From: JACCSI01 sp963815285
GTDB taxonomy: Bacteria > Acidobacteriota > Vicinamibacteria > Vicinamibacterales > UBA2999
Reading direction: 5' to 3'
Assembly: GCA_963815285.1 (NCBI GenBank)
Contig: CAWFGB010000002.1
Coordinates: forward strand, 248,001-312,000
DNA: 64,000 nucleotides
The position numbers were made by a program, and so were the translations under genes. How positions within the stretch are numbered: position 1 is the stretch's first letter; every line of letters begins with the position of its first letter. Under the pieces are notes generated by a model. The model made no database searches. It saw only the letters and a list, made by a program, of their open reading frames with translations, and had not been told where the DNA came from. Shown here piece by piece: positions 18,036 through 26,206 of this stretch.

Positions 18036-19531
18036 TCCGGCGGCTGCTGATCGCCAACCGCGGCGAGATCGCGCTCAGAATCATTCGTGCCTGCCGTGAG
18101 CTGGGCATCGAGACGGTAGCGGTCTACTCAGATGCCGACGCGCGGGCGCCACACGTCCACGCCGCGGATGTGGCGGAGCATCTGGGCGCCGGGCCAGCAC
18201 CCGAGAGCTACCTCAACGTGGCGAAACTGCTCGAGGCCGCGCGCCGTGCCGGCGCTGACGCGATTCATCCGGGCTACGGGTTCCTCTCGGAGCGCGCGCC
18301 GTTCGCGCAGGCGTGTGAAGACGCCGGATTGATCTTCGTCGGTCCTCCGGCTACCGCCATCGAGCGCATGGGATCGAAGATAGGCGCCCGTCAGATCATG
18401 GAACAGGCTGGGGTTCCGGTCGTGCCGGGTGAGACGCCGCCGGACCAGTCGGACCACGCACTGACGGCGTCGGTTGACGCCATCGGCTTCCCTGCGCTCA
18501 TCAAGCCGTCAGCCGGCGGCGGCGGCATCGGCATGAAGATTGTCCGTGAACCGGGCGAAGTACTGAGCGCCGTCCAGCGGGCACGGCGGGAAGCGCAAGC
18601 CGCGTTCGGCGACAGCATGCTGTATGTGGAGCGCCTGGTCGAACGTCCCCGTCACGTCGAGATCCAGGTGTTCGCCGATCGCCACGGCAACGTCGTACAT
18701 CTGTTCGAGCGAGAATGCTCGATTCAACGACGGCACCAGAAGACGATCGAGGAAAGCCCCTGTGCCGCCTTGTCGGCCAACGTGCGGGAGCGCATGGGCG
18801 CCGCCGCGGTTGCCGCTGCCCGCGCGGCCGGTTACGTCAATGCGGGTACCGTGGAATTTCTCCTCGAAGGCGAGGGTGACAGCGCACGTTTTTACTTTCT
18901 CGAGATGAATACGCGGCTTCAAGTGGAGCACCCGGTGACCGAACTGGTGACAGGAGTCGACCTGGTGCACGCGCAGCTCCTCGTGGCCAGTGGCGAGAGG
19001 CTGCCGTGGAAGCAATCTGATCTCAGCCAGCGGGGTCACGCCATCGAATGCCGGATCTACGCGGAAGATCCGGCCCAGGATTTTCTGCCGCAAGCCGGCA
19101 CGCTCTTGATGTATCGCGAGCCGGCCGGGCCCGGCATCCGCGTGGACGCTGGTGTGGTCGAAGGCAGCGAGATTTCGGTGTTCTACGATCCGATGCTGGC
19201 CAAGCTGATCGTCGCGGCCGAAACCCGCGACCTGGCCATTGCGCGCGCCATCGGCGCACTCAACCGGTACATCATCCTCGGCATTCGCACCAACATCCCT
19301 TTTCTCCTGAACATCCTTCAAGGCCCACGCTTCAGATCCGGAGACGTGCACACAGGCTATCTGGACATGGAAGGGACCGGTTTGCGGGCGGCGGACGATG
19401 GTGACATTCCCGAAGCGGCCCTGGCGGCCTCGGCATTGCACGATGCGACAGGGGCGAGCGCCCTATCAGCACGCGGCGGCCCGAATCGCCACGACCCGTT
19501 CGACACCCTGCGACGCTGGGGGCTCCCATGA
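18032..19531 (+). CDS. 3-Methylcrotonyl-CoA carboxylase, biotin carboxylase subunit (no carrier domain)
   Basis: 499 residues. Biotin carboxylase N domain (RRLLIANRGEIALRIIRACRELG, HPGYGFLSERAPFAQACEDAG), ATP-grasp domain with PSAGGGGIGMKIV, VERPRHVEIQVFADRHGNVVHLFERECSIQRRHQK and FLEMNTRLQVEHPVTE, and a C domain with GHAIECRIYAEDP. MCC alpha is usually about 660 residues with a fused biotinyl domain. Here the protein stops after about 500 and the carrier is the next gene, overlapping by four bases. Carboxylates biotin using ATP and bicarbonate. Confidence 0.95.
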   Translation: MIRRLLIANRGEIALRIIRACRELGIETVAVYSDADARAPHVHAADVAEHLGAGPAPESYLNVAKLLEAARRAGADAIHPGYGFLSERAPFAQACEDAGLIFVGPPATAIERMGSKIGARQIMEQAGVPVVPGETPPDQSDHALTASVDAIGFPALIKPSAGGGGIGMKIVREPGEVLSAVQRARREAQAAFGDSMLYVERLVERPRHVEIQVFADRHGNVVHLFERECSIQRRHQKTIEESPCAALSANVRERMGAAAVAAARAAGYVNAGTVEFLLEGEGDSARFYFLEMNTRLQVEHPVTELVTGVDLVHAQLLVASGERLPWKQSDLSQRGHAIECRIYAEDPAQDFLPQAGTLLMYREPAGPGIRVDAGVVEGSEISVFYDPMLAKLIVAAETRDLAIARAIGALNRYIILGIRTNIPFLLNILQGPRFRSGDVHTGYLDMEGTGLRAADDGDIPEAALAASALHDATGASALSARGGPNRHDPFDTLRRWGLP

Positions 19532-19914
19532 AGGTCACCCCGTCAGGGTCAGGCCTCTACCGCGTAACCGACGGCGACCACAAATGGATGGTGGCAGTGG
19601 CCGGACCTGCGGACAATCGATGGGTGTGGATCGACGGACGGGTTCTTCGGCTGGATCCGCCGTCCACCGGCCGGAGCCGCGGGCGTTCGGCCAGCAATGA
19701 GCTGAGCGCGCCTATGCCCGCGACCGTAATCAGCGTGATGGTTGAGGCCGGTGCGACCGTCGCCCGCGGCGACACGCTCATCATGCTCGAGGCGATGAAA
19801 ATGGAGCTGGCGATTCGCGCCCCGCGTGATGGCGCCGTCAAGGCGATCCACTGTCAGCCGGGCGAGCTGGTACAGCCCGGCGTCCAACTGATCACTCTCG
19901 ACGGCGTCGAATGA
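19528..19914 (+). CDS. Biotin carboxyl carrier protein of the MCC complex
   Basis: 128 residues. The C-terminal biotinyl domain begins around residue 58 (LSAPMPATVISVMVEAGATV) and has IMLEAMKMEL, the Lys of AMKM being the biotinylation site. The second half, GAVKAIHCQPGELVQPGVQLITL, completes the hammerhead fold. The first 55 residues are a separate region, perhaps contacting the carboxylase subunits. ATGA overlap with the biotin carboxylase gene. Confidence 0.93.
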   Translation: MKVTPSGSGLYRVTDGDHKWMVAVAGPADNRWVWIDGRVLRLDPPSTGRSRGRSASNELSAPMPATVISVMVEAGATVARGDTLIMLEAMKMELAIRAPRDGAVKAIHCQPGELVQPGVQLITLDGVE

Positions 19915-19969
19915 TCGCTGTCGACGGCGTCGAAGGTGGTGAAGGCCTCGAAGGAAGGATGCAAAGGGC

Positions 19970-20878
19970 ATGAAGGGGCTGCCGCACGAGGTGACGGTTG
20001 TCGAGGTTGGGCCGCGCGACGGGCTGCAGAACGAGAAGGCCGTCGTCCCGACGTCACGGAAGATTGCATTTGTCGATCAGCTGACCGCCGCGGGGCATCG
20101 CGCGATTGAGGTCTCGGCGTTCGTGTCGCCGAAGTGGGTGCCGCAAATGGGCGATGCCGCCGACGTGTTCGCCGGCATCACCCGCAAAGAGGGCGTGCGT
20201 TACAGCGCCCTCGTGCCCAATCGTGCCGGACTCGATCGCGCCCTCGCCTCCGGTGTGCGCGAGGTTGCCATCTTCGCGGCCTCGTCGGAAACTTTCAGCC
20301 GCAAGAACATCAATCAATCGATTGACGAATCGTTCGTCGTCTATCGGCAGGTCACCGACGCCGCCGTGCAGGCCGGATTACGGGTGCGGGCCTACCTGTC
20401 CACCAGCTTTGGGTGTCCGTTCGAAGGGGCCGTCGATCCGGCGCGGGTGATCGACTTATCCGATCGGCTATTGCAACTTGGCGCCTACGAGGTGGCCGTC
20501 AGCGATACCATCGGCATCGCCCACCCAGGGCAGGTCTCGCGCTTGCTGGATGATCTACTGCAACGCATTGCGGTCAATCGGCTAGCGTTGCATTTTCACG
20601 ATACGCGCGGCACCGCATTGGCCAACGTCCTCGCCGCGCTCCAGCATGGCGTGACGACGTTCGACAGTTCCGCTGGGGGTCTGGGCGGTTGTCCGTACGC
20701 GCCGGGCGCAGCAGGGAATCTCGCGACTGAAGATCTGGTTTATATGCTGGACGGTCTGGGGATTGAGACCGGCGTGTCTTTGGCGGGAGTGGTTCGAGCC
20801 TCGAGCGCTATGGCTGGCGCGATTGGGCACGCTCTGCCGTCACGATACCTTCAAGCTCTTCAAGGTTCACGGGCTTGA
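19970..20878 (+). CDS. mvaB: Hydroxymethylglutaryl-CoA lyase
   Basis: 302 residues, the standard length. VEVGPRDGLQNE (metal-binding Asp and catalytic Arg), EVSAFVSPKWVPQMGDA, YSALVPNRAGLDRA, AYLSTSFGCPFEGAVDP, VSDTIGIAHPGQV, LHFHDTRGTALANVLAAL (metal His pair) and SAGGLGGCPYAPGAAGNLATEDLVYML (catalytic Cys in GGCPYAPGA). It splits HMG-CoA to acetoacetate and acetyl-CoA, the last step of leucine breakdown. Its last 71 bases overlap the convergent receiver gene. An isovaleryl-CoA dehydrogenase gene is not in the window. Confidence 0.95.
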   Translation: MKGLPHEVTVVEVGPRDGLQNEKAVVPTSRKIAFVDQLTAAGHRAIEVSAFVSPKWVPQMGDAADVFAGITRKEGVRYSALVPNRAGLDRALASGVREVAIFAASSETFSRKNINQSIDESFVVYRQVTDAAVQAGLRVRAYLSTSFGCPFEGAVDPARVIDLSDRLLQLGAYEVAVSDTIGIAHPGQVSRLLDDLLQRIAVNRLALHFHDTRGTALANVLAALQHGVTTFDSSAGGLGGCPYAPGAAGNLATEDLVYMLDGLGIETGVSLAGVVRASSAMAGAIGHALPSRYLQALQGSRA

Positions 20879-21197
20879 CCAAGTGATAGTCGAAGCCAGC
20901 TTCGGCGGCCTTCACGCGCACGTCTTTTCCCGCCCACCCTGTTAATGCCACAAGAGTCAGCTTGGCGCCGTAAGGGCGCTCGCGCAAACGGCGTGCCACC
21001 TCATACCCATCGATGCCGGGCAAGCCGAGGTCGAGGATCACGCAATCGGGCAGGAACTCATCGGCCATCTCAACAGCCTCCTGACCCTCCACGGCAAGAC
21101 GCGTCTCATGTCCCTTCGCTTGCAGCAACAGGCTCAGCGACTCCGACGAATCCATGTTGTCATCGACCAGCAGGACCCGCTGTCCAGGTGGAGACAT
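20808..21197 (-). CDS. Single-domain response regulator
   Basis: 129 residues, receiver only: RVLLVDDNMDS, acceptor Asp in CVILDLGLPGIDG, Thr in VALTGWAG, Lys in LVKPVNL. The FDYHLVKPV form resembles receivers attached to hybrid kinases. The C-terminal 24 codons lie antisense to the end of the HMG-CoA lyase gene. Both protein ends look authentic, so the overlap is probably real. Confidence 0.9.
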   Translation of the reverse strand: MSPPGQRVLLVDDNMDSSESLSLLLQAKGHETRLAVEGQEAVEMADEFLPDCVILDLGLPGIDGYEVARRLRERPYGAKLTLVALTGWAGKDVRVKAAEAGFDYHLVKPVNLEELEGIVTAERAQSRQP

Positions 21198-21282
21198 GCA
21201 GTGAGGTTACCACTGCTGGGAAAGAATTTCCCTGATCATCGCGCATGAGGTAATCCACATCACCACTTGTAAGCCTCCAGCC

Positions 21283-21298
21283 TGGCACGCCGATTGAA
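21283..21298 (+). promoter_or_regulatory. Candidate sigma-54 promoter for BON lipoprotein 1
   Basis: TGGCACG-CCGA-TTGAA at 21283-21298. The -24 element is perfect and the -12 element has A for C. The surrounding CCTGGCACG-N2-GATTGAAGTA is shared base for base with the promoter at 22571. It ends about 58 bases before the GTG at 21357. Confidence 0.6.
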
Positions 21299-21356
21299 GT
21301 AGTGGCCGTTATCAACGCCGCCTCTTTTCAGGCTGGCATTGCAAGGAGGCTTTATT

Positions 21357-21788
21357 GTGAGACGCGTTCATAACGGATTGCTCGCCCTGACAGCTGCGCT
21401 GTCACTCAGCGTTGCAGGGATCGCATGCGACAACACTACACGCGGAGTCCAGAAGGACTCGGCCGAGGCGGCGGACGACGCGCGAGATGCGACGGCCGCT
21501 GCGCGCGATCAGGCGGACGAAAAAGCTGACGATGCGCGTCGCACCGCTGGCAAAGCCGGCGCGGCGGTTGACGCCGCCGGTGAAACGATCGATGTGAAGG
21601 CCGCGCTCATGGCCGACGACCTGGTCGACGCCAGTGAGATCAACGTCGACACCTTCCATGAAACGAAGACGGTCGTCCTGAAGGGCTCTGTTACGACCGC
21701 AGCCCAGAAGACTGCCGCCGGCCGCATCGCCGAGCGTGAGGCTGTAGGCTACAAAGTCGACAACCAGTTGACAGTTCGCACGCCGTAA
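21357..21788 (+). CDS. BON-domain lipoprotein 1
   Basis: 143 residues from the GTG at 21357, seven bases after AAGGAGG; upstream codons lack a ribosome site. Signal peptide LLALTAALSLSVAGIAC with the Cys as a likely lipid-attachment site. Residues 20-75 are an Ala/Asp/Glu/Lys/Arg coiled-coil-like stretch. A single BON domain follows (DVKAALMADDLVDASEINVD...VLKGSVTTAAQKTAAGRIA...VDNQLTV). BON domains bind membranes or peptidoglycan, as in OsmY. Behind a sigma-54-type promoter and closely similar in layout to the protein at 22608. Confidence 0.88.
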   Translation: MRRVHNGLLALTAALSLSVAGIACDNTTRGVQKDSAEAADDARDATAAARDQADEKADDARRTAGKAGAAVDAAGETIDVKAALMADDLVDASEINVDTFHETKTVVLKGSVTTAAQKTAAGRIAEREAVGYKVDNQLTVRTP

Positions 21789-21838
21789 ACGGCTTGCCGG
21801 GGCGGCCGGCCTGTCGGCAGCCAGGTATACTGGCGTCG

Positions 21839-22486
21839 ATGGGTTCGGCCCTCGCGCAACCCCTGGGTTCGGAATTCGTCTTCGCCCGCCTTCGCTACGA
21901 TTCCGGCGACTGGGATTACAACCCCAAGGTCGCCGCCAACGTGCTCAACTCGGTTGTCGAATACACCAACATCCGCGTCTACTCTGAAGAGGTGATCATC
22001 ACTGCGGATTCGGACGAGTTGCTCGCATTCCCCTTTCTCTTCATGACCGGTCACAAGCTGGTTCGCTTCAGTAGCAAGGAACGCGACCGGATTCGAGAGT
22101 ACGTTGAGCAGGGCGGGTTGCTCTTCTCGGACGACTGCAATCACGACATTGCGGGACTCTACGCAGTGTCGTTCGAGGAGGAAATGCGCACGATCTTTCC
22201 TCGGCCCGGCACGCTCGCCAAGCTCCCCAACCAGCATCCGCTCTATCGCAGCTTTTTCCAGTACCCCGACGGCCCACCACAGACCGCCCATGAGCTGAAC
22301 GGTTGGGGTGACGACCTCGTCCACGACTACCTGCGCGCCGTGGAACACCGCCAGCGCGTCGGCGTGCTCTATTCCAACAAGGATTACGGCTGCGAGTGGG
22401 ATTACGACTGGCGCAACAAGCGTTTTCAGCGCGACGACAACACTCGCTTCTCTATCAATATCGTCGTCTACGCGATGACGAGCTGA
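21839..22486 (+). CDS. DUF4159 domain-containing protein
   Basis: 215 residues from the ATG at 21839. The DUF4159 fold is recognisable from FVFARLRYDSGDWDYNPKVAANVL, the WDYNP-type motif, LLAFPFLFMTGHKLVRFSSKE, GGLLFSDDCNHD and GVLYSNKDYGCEWDYDW. The family is predicted to have a class I glutamine amidotransferase-like fold and is often found with MoxR/DUF58/BatA genes, whose operon lies just downstream on the other strand. The usual long signal peptide is nearly absent here. The function is unknown. Confidence 0.88.
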   Translation: MGSALAQPLGSEFVFARLRYDSGDWDYNPKVAANVLNSVVEYTNIRVYSEEVIITADSDELLAFPFLFMTGHKLVRFSSKERDRIREYVEQGGLLFSDDCNHDIAGLYAVSFEEEMRTIFPRPGTLAKLPNQHPLYRSFFQYPDGPPQTAHELNGWGDDLVHDYLRAVEHRQRVGVLYSNKDYGCEWDYDWRNKRFQRDDNTRFSINIVVYAMTS

Positions 22487-22570
22487 GTTGGACTAGCCTT
22501 CGGACCGGGCTCCTCACCTAATCCCCACTCTGCCAATCTCCATCCGTCAAACCCCTGATCCCTGCTTTCC

Positions 22571-22586
22571 TGGCACGAGGATTGAA
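22571..22586 (+). promoter_or_regulatory. Candidate sigma-54 promoter for BON lipoprotein 2
   Basis: TGGCACG-AGGA-TTGAA at 22571-22586, the same -24/-12 arrangement and flanks as at 21283. It ends 21 bases before the GTG at 22608, and GGAGG lies between. Confidence 0.6.
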
Positions 22587-22607
22587 GTATCTTCCGCGGA
22601 GGACGAC

Positions 22608-23084
22608 GTGGCACGGACGCACTGCAGCATCAACGCGTTTATCCTGGCGCTCATCGCAGCCCTGTCGATTGGCCTGGTGACGTCGTGCGAGAACACCGCC
22701 CGCGGCCTCAAGCAGGACGCCGTGGAGGCGGAAGTCGCCACGCGTGACGAGCGCGCGGAGGCAAAAGCAGCGGCACGCGGACTCGCCCATGACGCCTCCC
22801 AGGCCGCGCAAACCGTCGGTGCGCTGGCCGCCGATGCCAGTGAAGAGGTCGCCGAGCGCGCCTCGGCGGTCAAGGCGAACGTGGACATCAAGGCCGCGCT
22901 GATGGCGGACGCGTCAGTGGACGCCACCCGCATCGATGTCGACGTCAGCGCGTGGACACGAACGATCACGCTCAACGGCTACGTGCCCACGGCCGGCGAG
23001 CGCACCAGGGCCGAAGCCATCACGCGCGCCAGGGCCAAGGGCTACAAGGTTGTGAACAACATCGCGGTGCAGCCGCGCGGCTAG
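22608..23084 (+). CDS. BON-domain lipoprotein 2
   Basis: 158 residues from a GTG five bases after GGAGG. The signal peptide ends in a lipobox-like LVTSC. An Ala-rich charged coiled-coil-like region covers residues 30-85, then a BON domain (DIKAALMADASVDATRIDVD...ITLNGYVPTAGERTRAEAIT...VVNNIAVQP). It is the diverged sister of the protein at 21357, with which it shares its promoter type and the CEN/CDN-T-xRG start of the mature part. Probably an outer-membrane or periplasmic stress protein. Confidence 0.88.
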   Translation: MARTHCSINAFILALIAALSIGLVTSCENTARGLKQDAVEAEVATRDERAEAKAAARGLAHDASQAAQTVGALAADASEEVAERASAVKANVDIKAALMADASVDATRIDVDVSAWTRTITLNGYVPTAGERTRAEAITRARAKGYKVVNNIAVQPRG

Positions 23085-23119
23085 AGGTTCACGCGGTTCG
23101 CAGATGCGGAGTCACCCCG

Positions 23120-24709
23120 TTAGGTGTAAGCCGCTCCCACCATGATGCGGCGTATGCGGCACCACGGCGAGCCATGCGAGGGATGGTTGATCTGCACGGG
23201 CTGGCCCTTCGCGTCCCCGCTGGTGCCGAACATCTCCCAATGCTCGGGGCCCGACACGGCGTCGAGATTCTGCCAGAAGTCCGTTGTGATGGCGTTGTAG
23301 GTGACGTCGCTCACCATCCGGACTTTCTTGCCGTTCTTGATCTCCCAGAACGCGTCGCCGCCAAACTGGCCGTTGAAGCGCTGTTGATCGATGGAGTAGC
23401 TGCCGCGGCCATCGATGAGCACCCCGTCCTTGGTGTCCGCGATAATCTCGTCGGGGGTCGGTGATCCCGGCGGACCGGCATCGACGTGCACATTGGGCAT
23501 GCGCAGGAACGGGTAATTGCGCCATGAGGTCGCAAACGTGCAGCCGCGCGATTCCTTCTCACCAATGTAGTGCGCGGTTTCGCGATTGGTCTGCAGCCCC
23601 ACGAGGATGCCCTCGCGCACCAGCGGCCACGACTGCCCCTTCACGCCGTCGTCGTCGTAACCGATGGTGCACAGACCGCCCGCGATGCTGCGATCGGCGG
23701 TCACGTTGAACAGCTTGGACCCATAGACCATCTTGCCGATGTCGGCGATCTTGACGAAGCTCGTGCCCGCGTAATTAGCTTCGTAGCCGACGATGCGATC
23801 CAGCTCGGTGGCGTGGCCGACGATCTCGTGAATGGTCAGCATCGCCTGCGACGGCGTCATGACGACGTCCTTGAGGCCGACGCCAATCGGCGGCGCCGAC
23901 GCGTGTTCCGCCGCTTCCGCAGCGATGCGCTCGACGTTGTCGAGCATCTTGCCGTCGAGCGCTACTTCGTAGCCACCCAGGCGCGGCGCGACCGTGAAGT
24001 TGCGCGACTTCACGACGTTGCCTCGACGAGCGGTGACGGTGAAGCTCGGGAATGTGCGCCAGAGCTCCTGTTCGATGAACGAGCCTTCGGACGTGGCCAG
24101 GTACTTCCACTCGAAATCGAAGCTGATTTGGGACTGGACCCGCATCACATCCTTCTGCTTGAGCGCGGCCTCATTGATTTTCATGAGGAACGCGATCTTG
24201 TCGTCGAGTGAGACCGAGTCGGGGTTCACCGTGACCGGCGATTCCCAGTAGTCGGTATAGGCGGAAACCGGCGCGAGCCGGACTTCGAACCGCTTGCTCA
24301 CCGCGCTCGACTTGGCAACTTCGGTCGCCTGCGAGGTGATCTTCTTGATCTCGTCTTCGGTGACGAACGGGCTGCTGGCAAAGCCCCAGACGCCGCTGTG
24401 GATGACCCGCACGCCGAAGCCGGCGCTCTCCTCGCGGCCGCCACCGCCACCGAAGCCGCCGCCGCCGCCGCCGGTCACGATGCGGTCGCGCAGCCCGACC
24501 GCATCGTTGAGGTTGCGCGTGAAGCGCACATCGGCGTAGCTGCAGCCCAGTCGCTTGGCTTCGCCGAGCGCGATGTCCGCCAGGCCCTTGAACTTGGACT
24601 GGAGCACGCGCTGGCCGGCTGACTGTGCCAGCAGATCGGCGACGAGGTCGCTGGCATACAGCCCGACCCCGGCCGCTCCCATGGTCTTGACGAAATCACG
24701 GCGTTTCAT
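23120..24709 (-). CDS. TldD family metalloprotease, Tat-exported
   Basis: 529 residues from the ATG at 24709, placed by GAGAGG five bases upstream. N-terminal MKRRDFVKTMGAAGVGLY is a Tat signal. The TldD/PmbA N domain follows with a Gly-rich insertion (GGGGGGFGGGGG, about residue 83). The zinc motif is HEIVGHATELDR (HExxxH), then GYEANYAGTSF, TIGYDDDGVKGQ, SRGCTFATSWRNYPFLRMPNV and GQFGGDAFWEI. TldD partners with TldE to cleave unstructured or modified peptides. The known pair is cytoplasmic, so export is unusual. Last gene of the operon. Confidence 0.92.
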   Translation of the reverse strand: MKRRDFVKTMGAAGVGLYASDLVADLLAQSAGQRVLQSKFKGLADIALGEAKRLGCSYADVRFTRNLNDAVGLRDRIVTGGGGGGFGGGGGREESAGFGVRVIHSGVWGFASSPFVTEDEIKKITSQATEVAKSSAVSKRFEVRLAPVSAYTDYWESPVTVNPDSVSLDDKIAFLMKINEAALKQKDVMRVQSQISFDFEWKYLATSEGSFIEQELWRTFPSFTVTARRGNVVKSRNFTVAPRLGGYEVALDGKMLDNVERIAAEAAEHASAPPIGVGLKDVVMTPSQAMLTIHEIVGHATELDRIVGYEANYAGTSFVKIADIGKMVYGSKLFNVTADRSIAGGLCTIGYDDDGVKGQSWPLVREGILVGLQTNRETAHYIGEKESRGCTFATSWRNYPFLRMPNVHVDAGPPGSPTPDEIIADTKDGVLIDGRGSYSIDQQRFNGQFGGDAFWEIKNGKKVRMVSDVTYNAITTDFWQNLDAVSGPEHWEMFGTSGDAKGQPVQINHPSHGSPWCRIRRIMVGAAYT

Positions 24710-24756
24710 CTGCACCTCTCGGCCGATCTACAGAACGGCCTCTACAGCGGTTAACA

Positions 24757-26112
24757 CTACACGGCCGGCGAGATCGAGGTCATGGTGAAATCCTCGATCT
24801 TCATCGGCGGCACGAGGGCCGTGCCCGGGTTGTCGTACGCCTCGCCGGTGTGCATCGGCACCGGCCGGCCCAGCATGGTGATGTTGTTGAAGCTGACGGC
24901 CGGCGATTCGTTCCAGCGGAAGTTCTGCACCGGCGCGACCACTTCGCCGTTCTCAATGAGGAACAACCCGTCACGGGTCATGCCGGTGTTGAGCAGCGTC
25001 TGCTGATCTACCGCGCGGATGTACCAGAAGAACGACACGAGCAGACCGCGCTTCGTGGACTTGATCATCTCATCGACCGTCGCCGTGCCGCCGTCCATGA
25101 TCAAACTCATCCCGGTCTGCGTCCCGGTCGGGTCTTTCTTCTGCCGCTCGGCCCAATAGCGGTCGTAGAACAGGTTCTTGACCACGCCCTTTTCGATCCA
25201 CGTGACGCTCTTGGCGGCAAGACCGTCCTGGCCAATCGGCGTCTGCCGAAGGATCGGATCACCAATCTCGGAGCGGAGCGTGAAATTGTCGCCGAAGACT
25301 TTCTCGCCGATCCGCGTCGATCCCCGCTCCTTGCCGCTCATGAAGCTGCGGCCCTCTTCTGCGCTACGAGCGTTGAGCGCCCCGAGCACCAGCGACAGAT
25401 ATCGAGCCGCGGGCCGCGGCTCGAGAATCACGGTGTAGTTGCCCGGCTCGATTGCGCGTGGCTTGCGTGACCGGAGCCCCTTGTCGGCCGCTACCTCGGT
25501 CAGCTCCGCCGCGTTGATGTTGCGCACGTCCTTCTGGCCAGTCGTGCCGGCCCAGCCCGAGCCAGTCTGGTCCGGCGTGCGGCAGGTCAGAATGAAGCTC
25601 GCCTCGGCATAGCGGAAGTAGCCGAAGAGGCCGGCCGAGTTCGCGATCGCGTCGGTCCAGTGCATCTTCGGGATGTAACCCGCCCCGAGCACGCCCTTCT
25701 TCTCGCAGATGTCAGTGCTGACCTTGACCATGGCCGCGCGCTCAGCCGGCCCGAAGCTCTCCGTGCCGGGCATGACCGCCTCTACTTCCGCGTAGGGCTG
25801 CGGACCTTTGACCGGCGGCATCAGCTCGGGGTTGTCCGGCTTTCGCTTCGCCAGTTCCTGAATGCCCTCGATGAGCCGCTTGAGCGACGCATCGTCGAAC
25901 TGATGCGTGGTGCCCGAGGCGCTCTTCTGGCCGTAGTACACCGTCACCGACACTTCTTGATCGTGCTCGATGAGATTGGCGGTGATGCTGGAGTTGGCAA
26001 ACCGCGTCGCCGATCGTTCGCCGCCGGAGAACCGAACGTCGACGTGATCGGCCTTGGCCATGTTCAGGACTTTGTCGGTGATTTGCTTGACCTGGTCGCG
26101 TGAATAACTCAT
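24757..26112 (-). CDS. TldE/PmbA family protein
   Basis: 451 residues from the ATG at 26112. Begins SYSRDQVKQITDKVLNMAKADHVDVRFSG, typical of the PmbA/TldD N domain. It lacks the HExxxH zinc motif, as expected for TldE, and keeps PRAIEPGNYTVILEPRPAARYL, SVTWIEKGVVKNLFYDRYWAE and LSFFWYIRAVDQQTLLNTGMTRDGLFLIENGEV-type segments. No Tat or Sec signal is visible, in contrast to the flanking TldD proteins. Lies between two tldD genes in one transcription unit. Confidence 0.9.
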   Translation of the reverse strand: MSYSRDQVKQITDKVLNMAKADHVDVRFSGGERSATRFANSSITANLIEHDQEVSVTVYYGQKSASGTTHQFDDASLKRLIEGIQELAKRKPDNPELMPPVKGPQPYAEVEAVMPGTESFGPAERAAMVKVSTDICEKKGVLGAGYIPKMHWTDAIANSAGLFGYFRYAEASFILTCRTPDQTGSGWAGTTGQKDVRNINAAELTEVAADKGLRSRKPRAIEPGNYTVILEPRPAARYLSLVLGALNARSAEEGRSFMSGKERGSTRIGEKVFGDNFTLRSEIGDPILRQTPIGQDGLAAKSVTWIEKGVVKNLFYDRYWAERQKKDPTGTQTGMSLIMDGGTATVDEMIKSTKRGLLVSFFWYIRAVDQQTLLNTGMTRDGLFLIENGEVVAPVQNFRWNESPAVSFNNITMLGRPVPMHTGEAYDNPGTALVPPMKIEDFTMTSISPAV

Positions 26113-26206
26113 ATGTGACTGCTCACTCAACAGGCCGTGCGTGTGCGGCCCTGCTGTTCCGACGTGAAGGGGCCGAGCAAGGCTCGGCCCTGACACCGTC
26201 ACGCCG

